From NCBI GenBank assembly GCA_943356515.1, contig CALRFM010000035.1:1-9409 (forward strand): DNA of 9,409 bases, read 5' to 3'. Below are positions 1 through 7,249 of the stretch, piece by piece. This stretch comes from Patescibacteria group bacterium (GTDB lineage Bacteria > Patescibacteriota > Microgenomatia > UBA1406 > GWC2-37-13). The number at the start of each line of letters is the position of its first letter. Position 1 is the stretch's first letter. Position numbers and translations under genes: made by a program. Below the pieces are notes generated by a model. The model was not told where the DNA came from, searched no databases, and saw nothing but the letters and a program-made list of their open reading frames with translations.

Positions 1-2
1 AA

Positions 3-557
3 ACATTCATTGTGCTTATCTGGAATGCAATCATTCTCTATCCATTCCTTACTACCGATGAAACTCATATCTGGCACCTGATTCCTGTGTATATCCCACT
101 TGCACTTATCACTTCATATGGCATTTGGAGCCTAGGAGAAATAGGGATGAGTATTATCAAAAAAACAATGAACGAAAAAGTCATACAGACTCTTTATCTT
201 ATTGGTATCGTGCTCATAGCAAGTATACAGATAAAGATTTTTTACCATGAAGTAATTCCTCAAAGTAAATACACGCCAGATGATGTAGATATTTCAATGA
301 GAGTATCTAAATATGATAAGACGATTTTCTTAGACGACGACTATCTTCCCTTAGCGGTATATTATTCCGATCGTGAAATGAAACAAATGGCATATGAGCC
401 GGAAGAGCGAAAAACATTGATTAACCTTTTTTCATCAAACGAACAAGATTTTGTAGCCATTACACGCAGTTGGGCAGTGGGGAATTTAGATGCAGAAGGG
501 CTTGAATATAAAATCCTAGAACAAAATAAATCGTTTTCTATAGTATCTCGACCATGA
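3..557 (+). CDS. C-terminal part of a GT39/ArnT-like membrane glycosyltransferase (5' truncated by window edge)
   Basis: The frame is open from the left edge, so the GTG at 12 is probably an internal Val codon, not the start. About 184 residues are visible. They hold roughly three membrane segments: one at the very start, one in the stretch HIWHLIPVYIPLALITSYG, and one in VIQTLYLIGIVLIASIQI. A soluble tail of about 90 residues follows. The H-x2-x-IPVYIPLAL segment matches the late membrane helix of the PMT_2/ArnT family, where an aromatic or His residue and Pro precede a Leu/Ala-rich helix. In that family the enzyme moves a sugar from a polyprenyl phosphate to an acceptor outside the cytoplasmic membrane. 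The catalytic N-terminal loop lies outside the window, so the family call rests on the C-terminal pattern and the neighbours. The gene ends in tandem TGA-TAA, and its TGA overlaps the ATG of the next gene (ATGA), which suggests co-translation. Confidence 0.8.
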   Translation, partial: TFIVLIWNAIILYPFLTTDETHIWHLIPVYIPLALITSYGIWSLGEIGMSIIKKTMNEKVIQTLYLIGIVLIASIQIKIFYHEVIPQSKYTPDDVDISMRVSKYDKTIFLDDDYLPLAVYYSDREMKQMAYEPEERKTLINLFSSNEQDFVAITRSWAVGNLDAEGLEYKILEQNKSFSIVSRP

Positions 558-1621
558 TAATCATACCGATATATGCCATTGTAATCCTTGCTCTTACAGT
601 ATATTCATATGTTCTTGTTGATCCAAGTCTTACTCTAGTAAGTGCTCAGTGGTGGGTAACGATTCGAGAACCACTGGTGCAAATTGGATTTCACGAGCGC
701 GAATTGTCTACTTCTTTATATATTCTTATCATTCTTCTTTTATTTATATTCCATTATTATCTCTTAAAAAAACATCCAAAACTAAATGCATTCAATATTG
801 GTTTGATCATTAGTTCATTGTTACTCATATCGTATCCTTTTCTATCACGAGATTTATTTAGCTACATGTTTGATGCACGTATTCTCACCCATTACGGTCA
901 GAATCCCTACTTCTACGCGCCTATTGATTTTCCTCAAGACAATTGGCTCAGGTTCATGCATTGGATACACCGGCCGTACCCTTATGGTCCAACATTCTTA
1001 CCCCTCACTTTAGTCCCATCATTTTTATCGATGGGTAAATTTATTCTTAATTTAATCTTATTTAAAGGACTCTTTGTGGGATTTTATTTATTGGGGATTT
1101 ATTTTTTACGGAAAATGAACAATGTGTGGGCGCTTTTATTTGCGACCCACCCACTCATTTTGATCGAGGGATTAGTAAACGCCCATAATGATCTTATTGC
1201 AGTATCTTTTGGTATCGTAGGAATCTATTATCTTTCAAAGAATAAAAACCTCATGGGGAGATTGGCCTTTGTTTTATCTGCGGGCATAAAATACCTCACT
1301 CTTCCCTTAATATTTCTTTCAAAGGAAAACAAAAAAATGAATTATCTTGTCATCGCAATTCAAGCAGTTTTTGTAGGATATCTGGTATTATTTCGTGAGA
1401 TTCAGCCATGGTACTTTCTTACCTTCTTTGCATTCCTGCCATATTACGCTCAGTATATCCGCATGTTTGATATTTTTTTCCTCTCATTACTACTCTCATA
1501 TTTCCCTTATCTTTTTTATGGAAGCTGGGATGACATATGGATAAAACAAGCCATCATCATTACAGGGTTTATATTAAATGGAGGATATTTTCTTTATAAG
1601 AAACGATTCTTAAGTAAGTGA
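554..1621 (+). CDS. GT87/MptB-like polyprenyl-phosphate-mannose-type GT-C glycosyltransferase
   Basis: The protein has 355 residues with about nine hydrophobic segments. The large loop after the second or third helix carries SRDLFSYMFDARILTHYG (about 98-115) followed by NPY (117-119) and YPYGP (141-145). A later loop carries AHND (210-213). The order Asp-x2-SY, NPY, YGP, HND is the pattern of the GT87 (formerly DUF2029) and MptA/MptB families, which transfer mannose from polyprenyl-phosphate mannose on the outer face of the membrane; D100 is the likely catalytic base by analogy. The donor sugar is inferred and could differ. The start at 554 is favoured by the ATGA overlap with the upstream gene; no Shine-Dalgarno is visible. 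It is shorter than actinobacterial MptB proteins and lacks a soluble tail. Its last 28 bases run into the oppositely oriented GT2 gene. Confidence 0.82.
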   Translation: MIIIPIYAIVILALTVYSYVLVDPSLTLVSAQWWVTIREPLVQIGFHERELSTSLYILIILLLFIFHYYLLKKHPKLNAFNIGLIISSLLLISYPFLSRDLFSYMFDARILTHYGQNPYFYAPIDFPQDNWLRFMHWIHRPYPYGPTFLPLTLVPSFLSMGKFILNLILFKGLFVGFYLLGIYFLRKMNNVWALLFATHPLILIEGLVNAHNDLIAVSFGIVGIYYLSKNKNLMGRLAFVLSAGIKYLTLPLIFLSKENKKMNYLVIAIQAVFVGYLVLFREIQPWYFLTFFAFLPYYAQYIRMFDIFFLSLLLSYFPYLFYGSWDDIWIKQAIIITGFILNGGYFLYKKRFLSK

Positions 1622-2403
1622 AGTTTTGTTCGAAGTGGAGCATATTTCATGCCAAATCTAAATCGGGCATCCCTTTGGTATCGCTCATGCAATTTAGACC
1701 CCGACCCATCAGTTGACTGTGCATTTTTATGCCAGATAGTGATCTTTGGAATATACATGAGTGGAATGTTTTTCTCTTTTGCCCTTTCACAATAATCAGC
1801 ATCTTCATAGTAAAGAAAATATGATTCGTCCCAGAGACCAATAGCGTCAACCACTTCTTTATCAAAACACATCAGGCAGCCGGTGATAAAACCTGTTTTC
1901 TCTGATTTATTATATTGATCGGCGTCTACGTCATCTACTCCTCTGTGGTGGGTGGTGGCATGATTCCAATCTACTGTTCCACCTGCATACCAAAGCACGT
2001 TGCTTTTATTTTTTCTGTTGTATCGAGAAGTATGATATTCATAACCAGGGGCATAATATATTTTTCCTCCAATAAGAGATTGAGGGTGTTTTTCAAGTGC
2101 CACATGAATCGATTCAATAAAATCTTTTTCAAAATAGATATCATCGTTGATAACACAAAATTGCGTACGTCCATCTTTTAATGCTTGTTGTAACGCAACA
2201 TTCACACCATATGCGTATCCTTTATTTTCTATAGGTATAACAGTATGAGGAATGCTTACAGCATCTATAGTCTGTCTTTCAAAAGAAGCATCAGCAATAT
2301 ATAAATGATACGCAGTCTTAGTCTGCTTTTTAAGACTTGCAAACAAGTCCTCAAGAACTTGGTAGTTGTTATATATTACGGTAATGAGCGCTATAGATTT
2401 CAT
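1594..2403 (-). CDS. GT2 family glycosyltransferase (rhamnosyltransferase-like), cytosolic
   Basis: The protein has 269 residues and no membrane segment, a normal length for a single-domain GT-A enzyme. The N-terminus (LITVIYNNYQVLEDLFASL, 6-24) is the nucleotide-binding start of GT2 (Glycos_transf_2). The metal-binding acidic motif is INDDIYF (85-91). The catalytic-base region is YYEDADYCERA (198-208), preceded by TGCLMCFDKE (174-183) and GLWDESYFLYY. A late IWHKN (223-227) supplies the conserved His. These features match the branch that includes dTDP-rhamnose transferases; the actual donor is inferred only. It should act on the cytosolic face, building a lipid-linked or protein-linked glycan that the membrane neighbours extend. 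Its ATG overlaps the stop of the gene before it in transcription order (4 bases), so translation is probably coupled. The stop lies inside the end of the facing GT87-like gene. Confidence 0.92.
   Translation of the reverse strand: MKSIALITVIYNNYQVLEDLFASLKKQTKTAYHLYIADASFERQTIDAVSIPHTVIPIENKGYAYGVNVALQQALKDGRTQFCVINDDIYFEKDFIESIHVALEKHPQSLIGGKIYYAPGYEYHTSRYNRKNKSNVLWYAGGTVDWNHATTHHRGVDDVDADQYNKSEKTGFITGCLMCFDKEVVDAIGLWDESYFLYYEDADYCERAKEKNIPLMYIPKITIWHKNAQSTDGSGSKLHERYQRDARFRFGMKYAPLRTKLHLLKNRFL
1597..1612. other. Small inverted repeat in the convergent gene overlap
   Basis: TAAGAA and TTCTTA form a perfect 6-bp arm pair around the loop ACGA, inside the 28-base region shared by the two convergent 3' ends. 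The stem has only one G-C pair and no T run follows on either strand, so it is at best a weak terminator or 3'-end structure and may be chance. Confidence 0.25.
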
Positions 2404-3950
2404 GGTTGTTCAAACAAGGTATATTGTAACTCTTCCCATTGTATATCATTAATATTTTGAAGTTTAGTATCTAATATATAGAGGCGAGATGGCTTACCTA
2501 AATGATTTATCTGTGTATACTGGGTATCCAGTGCCCGCCTCATAAGCACGTCCAATTCTTCTGTAAGATCAAGCCCCGTTTCTACAAAAAATTCAGGAGG
2601 ATTATTCATTATTACATTTCTTATTTCAGTATTATATTCGGGAATTGGGTAGATCCATGGATAATATTCGAGCAGTCGTGTTGCAGTATCTATGCCCCCA
2701 ACCCAATAAATGAGTGGATCATTGGGAACTACCATAAGTCTATCATCTGAGTCTTTCAATATATGTATTGCGCGGCCATATTTTTCTGATTCAGAGTACT
2801 GTACATAAAATTCATTCACCCTATCTTTTGGCATAATAAAATGGTTAAGAGCAATAATCATATATATAAATGTGAATCCAAAAATGATTATTTTCCCCAA
2901 CGTAATATATCGAATTACGTTGCTTTTGTCACGCAATCCATTCCATATAAATATCGACTCACTCATCACAAGAATGCCGACCCATGGAAGTAGGTGAAAG
3001 CTTGCAAATGCACTGTCATTTACGCGGAAAAAATTAGTAAAAATGAGTATTCCAAACAGTACAAACCAGTGAAATATCTTTTTCTTGTGATACATCACGT
3101 ATCCACTTACGAAAAATTGAACAAGGAACAACATCATTATCACCTTCATGTCGCCAAACGGAGGAATAAATGCAAAGAATGGAAACAAAAGGACTTGCCA
3201 TATTGAAGGTCGAAACTGTTCTACTGCTGGAAGAAAATACTGAACGTTATATGTAACCGTTTCACGAAGCAGGCTTACTGGAGAGATAAAGAGAAATAAT
3301 ATTCCAGCAAGAATAATAAAGGGAATAGTCAAGTAGAGTAGTGATTGCTTCTTGTTTTTTTGCTTCAAGAAAATGATGAGATTTATTGGTGCAATAACCA
3401 CCCACAAGGGAAGAAGTGAAAAGCCCGCAATAAAAGATGCAATCGAGGTCATAATCAATTTCCACTTTGAGATTGATTTTTGAAAGAATAATGATTGAAT
3501 GCATGTTGTTATAATAAACACGAGTGGATATGTGGCGAGTGTCTCGCCAAGAAGCTTGTGTCCCGAATAAGGGAATTTCAGGATTTCAAAAAATAATATA
3601 AATAGTAACGAGATGGGGCCAAATGCGACGATATATAACACGTCCCAGGCTGCACTATACCCAAATACTGCAAGTCGTTGTTTGGAGATATATAAAAAAA
3701 GATTATCTGGCTGTGATATTTGCTCTACAAGAGCACCCATGTAGTAGTTAAGTGGTTGGTGATTAAACTGGAGATCGTCATATAGCACTCTTCCATCTAG
3801 TACATATGATCCACCCACCATATGCGCTACTTCATCACCAAACCTATCTGACTGGGAGTTGTTGTATGATAGGTATCCAATAAATAGTGTGTAGATAAGT
3901 ATAAGCACCATCAGTAGCCATTTTATATAGCTGATATTTTTTATAAGCAT
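2400..3950 (-). CDS. GT39/ArnT-like GT-C membrane glycosyltransferase
   Basis: The 516 residues hold about ten or eleven membrane segments, then a soluble tail of about 120 residues from roughly 385. After the first helix (11-28) the outside loop carries FGDEVAHM (37-43) and FNHQPLNYYMGA (62-73). This is the PMT_2/ArnT arrangement: an Asp-Glu pair (D39/E40) as catalytic acid residues, then an H-x-P-L-x-Y-Y element that is usually HPPLYY. Such enzymes use a polyprenyl-phosphate sugar on the outside of the membrane. The tail (SEKYGRAIHILKD onward, including PLIYWVGG and PPEFFVETGLD) looks like an alpha/beta domain of the sort these proteins often carry. The start at 3950 is the first ATG and lies 15 bases from the divergent start at 3966. 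It is followed by the GT2 gene with a 4-base overlap, forming a two-gene unit. The sugar and acceptor are unknown. Confidence 0.85.
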   Translation of the reverse strand: MLIKNISYIKWLLMVLILIYTLFIGYLSYNNSQSDRFGDEVAHMVGGSYVLDGRVLYDDLQFNHQPLNYYMGALVEQISQPDNLFLYISKQRLAVFGYSAAWDVLYIVAFGPISLLFILFFEILKFPYSGHKLLGETLATYPLVFIITTCIQSLFFQKSISKWKLIMTSIASFIAGFSLLPLWVVIAPINLIIFLKQKNKKQSLLYLTIPFIILAGILFLFISPVSLLRETVTYNVQYFLPAVEQFRPSIWQVLLFPFFAFIPPFGDMKVIMMLFLVQFFVSGYVMYHKKKIFHWFVLFGILIFTNFFRVNDSAFASFHLLPWVGILVMSESIFIWNGLRDKSNVIRYITLGKIIIFGFTFIYMIIALNHFIMPKDRVNEFYVQYSESEKYGRAIHILKDSDDRLMVVPNDPLIYWVGGIDTATRLLEYYPWIYPIPEYNTEIRNVIMNNPPEFFVETGLDLTEELDVLMRRALDTQYTQINHLGKPSRLYILDTKLQNINDIQWEELQYTLFEQP

Positions 3951-3965
3951 GTTATTATAAGTATA
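3951..3965. promoter_or_regulatory. Head-to-head start gap with TATAAT-like boxes on both strands (putative bidirectional promoter)
   Basis: Only 15 bases separate two divergent ATG codons. The gap is almost pure A/T. On the + strand, TATTAT at 3953-3958 lies 7 bases before the ATG at 3966; TATAAG (3956-3961) is an alternative. On the - strand, TATACT (3965-3960) lies 9 bases before the ATG at 3950, and TATAAT (3959-3954) lies 3 bases before it. These distances would place transcription starts at or next to the start codons, giving leaderless or nearly leaderless mRNAs. No -35 element or ribosome binding site is visible on either side. Boxes like these are common in AT-rich DNA, so the call rests mainly on geometry. 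Confidence 0.45.
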
Positions 3966-5597
3966 ATGCTTGTATTACTCATATCATATCTTAAAAAACA
4001 TCGATTCCTCATCATCATCTCTGTCATATATTTCCTTATTCGTCTCATATTACTCGATCATGCATTTTTACTCAGAGGTGAGCGCGATACCACCTTTACC
4101 GGTTTTTCATTAGCTCACACGGGGAGAGATTTATATGGCAATCTTCTTCCTGTAGAGTTTCTTGGTCTTGATATGCCAACACCCATGTTGGCATTTTATT
4201 ACAGCGCTCTGTGGTGGATTGTAATACCCATTAAAAGCGTATTTACTGCTCGACTTCCGTATGTTATATCGTCTACTATTTATATTTTTCTTGTGTATGA
4301 ATTTATTAAAATCATCACCAAGCACACCAAGCTTGCAATAACTACTAGTATTATATTTGCCTTTAGTCCGGGAATATACCATCTCAGCCGACTAGCATTG
4401 GAAGTAAATATTGGCATGCCAATACTTCTTGCAGGAATCATACTTTTTCTCAAAAAGAAGCGTATATGGACATATGCATTATTTACGTTAGCGTTTTTTT
4501 CCTATAATGGATTTCGACCACTCATATTGCCCCTTCTCCTTTATCTTGAGCTGTACCCGTGGATGAATGGATCGTCGTTTAAATCATTTATTAAAATGAG
4601 TGTGATTTCTACGGTGTTCTTTTTTGTACTTTTTGGATCGTCTATTTTAATAGATGGCAGAATGATGGTTTCACGATCAGATGACCTAGTTTTTATGGGT
4701 TACAATGAAATAACTCCCAAGGTTATATACCTTCGCAATACATCTGTAGCTCCAGAAGTGCTCAAAGTAGTACTGCATAATAAAATAACTGAAACGATTC
4801 ACTATATGATAGATGTCTTTGTACAAGCGCAGGATTTTCAATATCTCTTTTTTCAAGGCGATAAAGCTGCCATATACACATCCACATTTGCTGGCCAGTT
4901 CTTTCTCATCTTGATGCCGTTCTATTATATAGGATTTCTTTTTTTCGGTAAGAATTTAAAGAAAAAATATCTTTATATTTTGGGATTTATCCCTGTTGCA
5001 CTAGTTCCATCACTTATCAATATAGATTATATTAGTTTCACCTACCGGTCAGTATTGGCAACGATTGGGTATGCATATATCATTGCATGCGGCTTTGTAT
5101 TTGTGATGCCTTATTTAAGCCGCACACCCAAGATAGTGAGAACAAGCGTCGTCGGAGTATTTATTATATTTCTTGGAATTGAACTTGCCTATTTTTCATA
5201 TAACTATGTATACAGAAGGCCAATTACCATGTTTGAAATGTTTTTTGAAAGTGAAAAAGATATTGGAGAGTATTTACTTCATTCAGATAAGAACTATTAT
5301 ATCTATGATGATAACCCCCGTAATATAGTTACGACGTACTATTTTCTTAAAGATAAGCCGAATATGAGAGAATTTCAACAATTAAATAATCAAAATCAAG
5401 AGTTTTCTTTTGATGGTCACACGATAGTAAAATGCCCCTCATCTCCTGATGATCTCGTAATAAAGCTCAATATGATAGTTGCAGAATCTTGTCTGGGCGT
5501 AGATCGATATAAAGAATTTGACAGTAGTGGTTATAAAACAATTGCATACGAAGACTTTTCATTCAGAAAGGCCTTCTTCATCATTGAGCAAAAATGA
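3966..5597 (+). CDS. GT39/ArnT-like GT-C membrane glycosyltransferase
   Basis: The 543 residues have about ten or eleven membrane segments and a soluble C-terminal tail of about 130 residues. The first helix (13-30) leads into an outside loop with RGERDTTFTGFSLAHTGRD (37-55), then YGNLLPVEF and PTPMLAFYYSALWW (71-84), then ARLPYVIS. A later segment has SPGIYHLSRLALEVN (134-148). This order (acidic residues, TG[RK]D-x-x-G, P-x-x-x-FYY, RLP, P-x(3,4)-SR-x-A-x-E) is typical of GT39-like proteins in Patescibacteria. D41, E39 and D55 are the candidate catalytic or metal-binding acids; the usual DE pair is not present in that form. Polyprenyl-phosphate sugar is the expected donor. The tail has alternating strands and helices (YYIYDDNPRNIVTTYYFLKD) and ends in a short strand. 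The start is the first ATG after the 15-base divergent gap. The end overlaps the next gene by ATGA. Confidence 0.85.
   Translation: MLVLLISYLKKHRFLIIISVIYFLIRLILLDHAFLLRGERDTTFTGFSLAHTGRDLYGNLLPVEFLGLDMPTPMLAFYYSALWWIVIPIKSVFTARLPYVISSTIYIFLVYEFIKIITKHTKLAITTSIIFAFSPGIYHLSRLALEVNIGMPILLAGIILFLKKKRIWTYALFTLAFFSYNGFRPLILPLLLYLELYPWMNGSSFKSFIKMSVISTVFFFVLFGSSILIDGRMMVSRSDDLVFMGYNEITPKVIYLRNTSVAPEVLKVVLHNKITETIHYMIDVFVQAQDFQYLFFQGDKAAIYTSTFAGQFFLILMPFYYIGFLFFGKNLKKKYLYILGFIPVALVPSLINIDYISFTYRSVLATIGYAYIIACGFVFVMPYLSRTPKIVRTSVVGVFIIFLGIELAYFSYNYVYRRPITMFEMFFESEKDIGEYLLHSDKNYYIYDDNPRNIVTTYYFLKDKPNMREFQQLNNQNQEFSFDGHTIVKCPSSPDDLVIKLNMIVAESCLGVDRYKEFDSSGYKTIAYEDFSFRKAFFIIEQK
4173..4194. repeat. Perfect 9-bp hairpin with 4-base loop followed by TTTTATT, inside a coding region
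   Basis: ATGCCAACA and TGTTGGCAT flank the loop CCCA and are followed, counting the last stem base, by a run of five T, then ATT. On the + strand this has the form of a weak intrinsic terminator about 210 bases into the gene. It encodes MPTPMLA, so it could equally be a by-product of coding. The stem has four G-C pairs of nine. Confidence 0.5.
4409..4424. repeat. 16-bp perfect palindrome inside a coding region
   Basis: TATTGGCATGCCAATA is fully self-complementary. Its half site ATGCCAATA differs by one base from the arm ATGCCAACA of the hairpin about 215 bases upstream in the same gene. It encodes parts of NIGMPIL. A palindrome of this size could bind a dimeric protein, but nothing else supports such a role. 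Confidence 0.5.
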
Positions 5598-7249
5598 TAC
5601 GTGAAGTGAAGGATTATCTTCTTAAACATCCTATTGTAATTGTTATATTAGTTATTGCATGGCTTATTAATCTCAGCTTTGTATTCCCAATTCAAGCTCA
5701 TTTTGGGCATGATACCTTTTGGCACTTGGCACTTATTAATATTGCTTTTGACACCTTTCCTCCTCAAGTTCCCATATTTGCAGGAGAAACACTTGCGGGA
5801 TACAATTATTTACTTGATCTTATTATCTACGCACTCACGCTGGTAGGAGTATCTGCAACTATTGGATATATTGTAATTATTCCATTCGTATATCTGATCT
5901 CAACTTCAATCCTTGGAATTATATTTGCGAAACGTTATGGAAAATCGGTTTATTATGTATCATCTTTTATATTTTTCATCTTTCTTGCCACTCCATTTTC
6001 GTACATTTTGTCTTACATGAATCGTGGATCATTGTTTTTTGCGTTTCAATTTCCTACCACCATGCAATCTGTGACTGCACTTACCAATCTGGCACACGCT
6101 ATGACTGTGCCTCTTATTCTGGGTGTTCTTATACTACTTCTTAAAAAAACAACAACGATACGAGATGTATTTATACTAAGTTTACTGGTGGCGCTGGGCT
6201 TTGGCATTAAGTTTTATGGAGGAGTAGTGCTGGGGTTATTGGTAGGAACCTATTTCTTTATTAATTTCATTCAAACAAAAGACCTCAAAACATTTATTAT
6301 TCGTGCATTTATAATAAGTATTCCCACATTGGCGACTCTTATTTTTTTCTATGATCCATTTTCATCAACTCAAACAGGATCCATTTTTAGTATAAGTCCT
6401 CTTGCAACAGTGCATCCGCTTATAGAAGATCCTGATGCATTTTATATGCCTACACTTGTTTTAGCTCGATATTCTCTCATAGATGCTGGTGGGTTTTCAC
6501 CACGACTTATGGCAATAGAATTATTTACCGTCATATTATATGTGGTGTACAATGCCGGAACTCGGATCATAGGGTTTACCGCACTTGCATATAAAACGAT
6601 AACAAAAAAACTGACGGCATTTGATACGACAATCATCATTGCTATAGTATGTTCTGGGCTATTTTCAATGTTTCTTGTTCAAAAAGGTGGCGATTGGTGG
6701 AATACAGTACAATTTTTTGCATACACTTTGATACTCCTCAATATATATGCTGCAGACTCATTATCTGTGCTGTTGTCAAGAAAATCTATTCAAGCGCTCT
6801 TGGTAGTTGGCGTAATTATTATTCTTACTCTCCCTTTGGATATTGAAATGGTTATGAGATCTATACAAGAAATGAATAAACCACATGGCATATCTGTAGA
6901 TGAACAAGAGGCTTTAAGATTCCTCAAAGACCAAGAAGAAGATGGGATCGTCTTTGCTATACCAGTACATTATAATTCGGCTTATGTGCCTGCATTTACT
7001 CATAAACCTTCTTACTATGCAGATGAGAATGTCCTTACTAATATCGGAGTAGATTATGAAGAACGTAAAAAAGAAATCGCAGATCTTGAAAAAATAGATT
7101 ATGCCAAACTGGATGCAACATATATTTATTACCTTATTGATCCGCCACAAGGACGTACGTATAATATCGATACCATAAAAAATTTATTACTCGACAATGC
7201 ATACGAAGTGATATTTTCAAATGAAGAAGTTATCGTATATAAGAAATAA
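5594..7249 (+). CDS. GT-C-like polytopic membrane protein with HDTFWH loop, probable glycosyltransferase
   Basis: The 551 residues have about eleven or twelve membrane segments and a soluble C-terminal tail of about 120 residues from about 430. After the first helix (13-30) the outside loop reads HFGHDTFWHLALINIAFD (36-53), followed by FPPQVPIFAGETLAGYNYL. The acidic D40 and H39/H44 sit where GT-C enzymes and the PTPS-related/YfhO membrane families carry their key Asp and His, and the following P-x(9)-G-x-x-Y stretch matches the loop that describes an acceptor- or donor-facing region. I cannot choose between a true GT39 member and the less characterised PTPS-related family. The tail (EQEALRFLKDQ, later ADLEKIDYAKLDATYIYYL) looks like a small Rossmann-like alpha/beta domain. 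The start at 5594 is set by the ATGA overlap with the previous gene; no Shine-Dalgarno is seen. Its 3' end overlaps the facing small gene by 20 bases. The loop resembles that of the 7738 gene, so the two may be distant paralogues. Confidence 0.75.
   Translation: MIREVKDYLLKHPIVIVILVIAWLINLSFVFPIQAHFGHDTFWHLALINIAFDTFPPQVPIFAGETLAGYNYLLDLIIYALTLVGVSATIGYIVIIPFVYLISTSILGIIFAKRYGKSVYYVSSFIFFIFLATPFSYILSYMNRGSLFFAFQFPTTMQSVTALTNLAHAMTVPLILGVLILLLKKTTTIRDVFILSLLVALGFGIKFYGGVVLGLLVGTYFFINFIQTKDLKTFIIRAFIISIPTLATLIFFYDPFSSTQTGSIFSISPLATVHPLIEDPDAFYMPTLVLARYSLIDAGGFSPRLMAIELFTVILYVVYNAGTRIIGFTALAYKTITKKLTAFDTTIIIAIVCSGLFSMFLVQKGGDWWNTVQFFAYTLILLNIYAADSLSVLLSRKSIQALLVVGVIIILTLPLDIEMVMRSIQEMNKPHGISVDEQEALRFLKDQEEDGIVFAIPVHYNSAYVPAFTHKPSYYADENVLTNIGVDYEERKKEIADLEKIDYAKLDATYIYYLIDPPQGRTYNIDTIKNLLLDNAYEVIFSNEEVIVYKK

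Noticed and set aside
1915..2181. 88-codon + strand ORF opposite the GT2 gene
   Set aside because: The GT2 frame has all family motifs across this stretch, so the opposite frame is a by-product of AT-rich coding sequence.
3..5597. Alternative genetic code with TGA read as glycine
   Set aside because: TGA ends three genes at ATGA overlaps or convergent ends, one is followed at once by TAA, and no long frame has an internal TGA at a position needing Gly.
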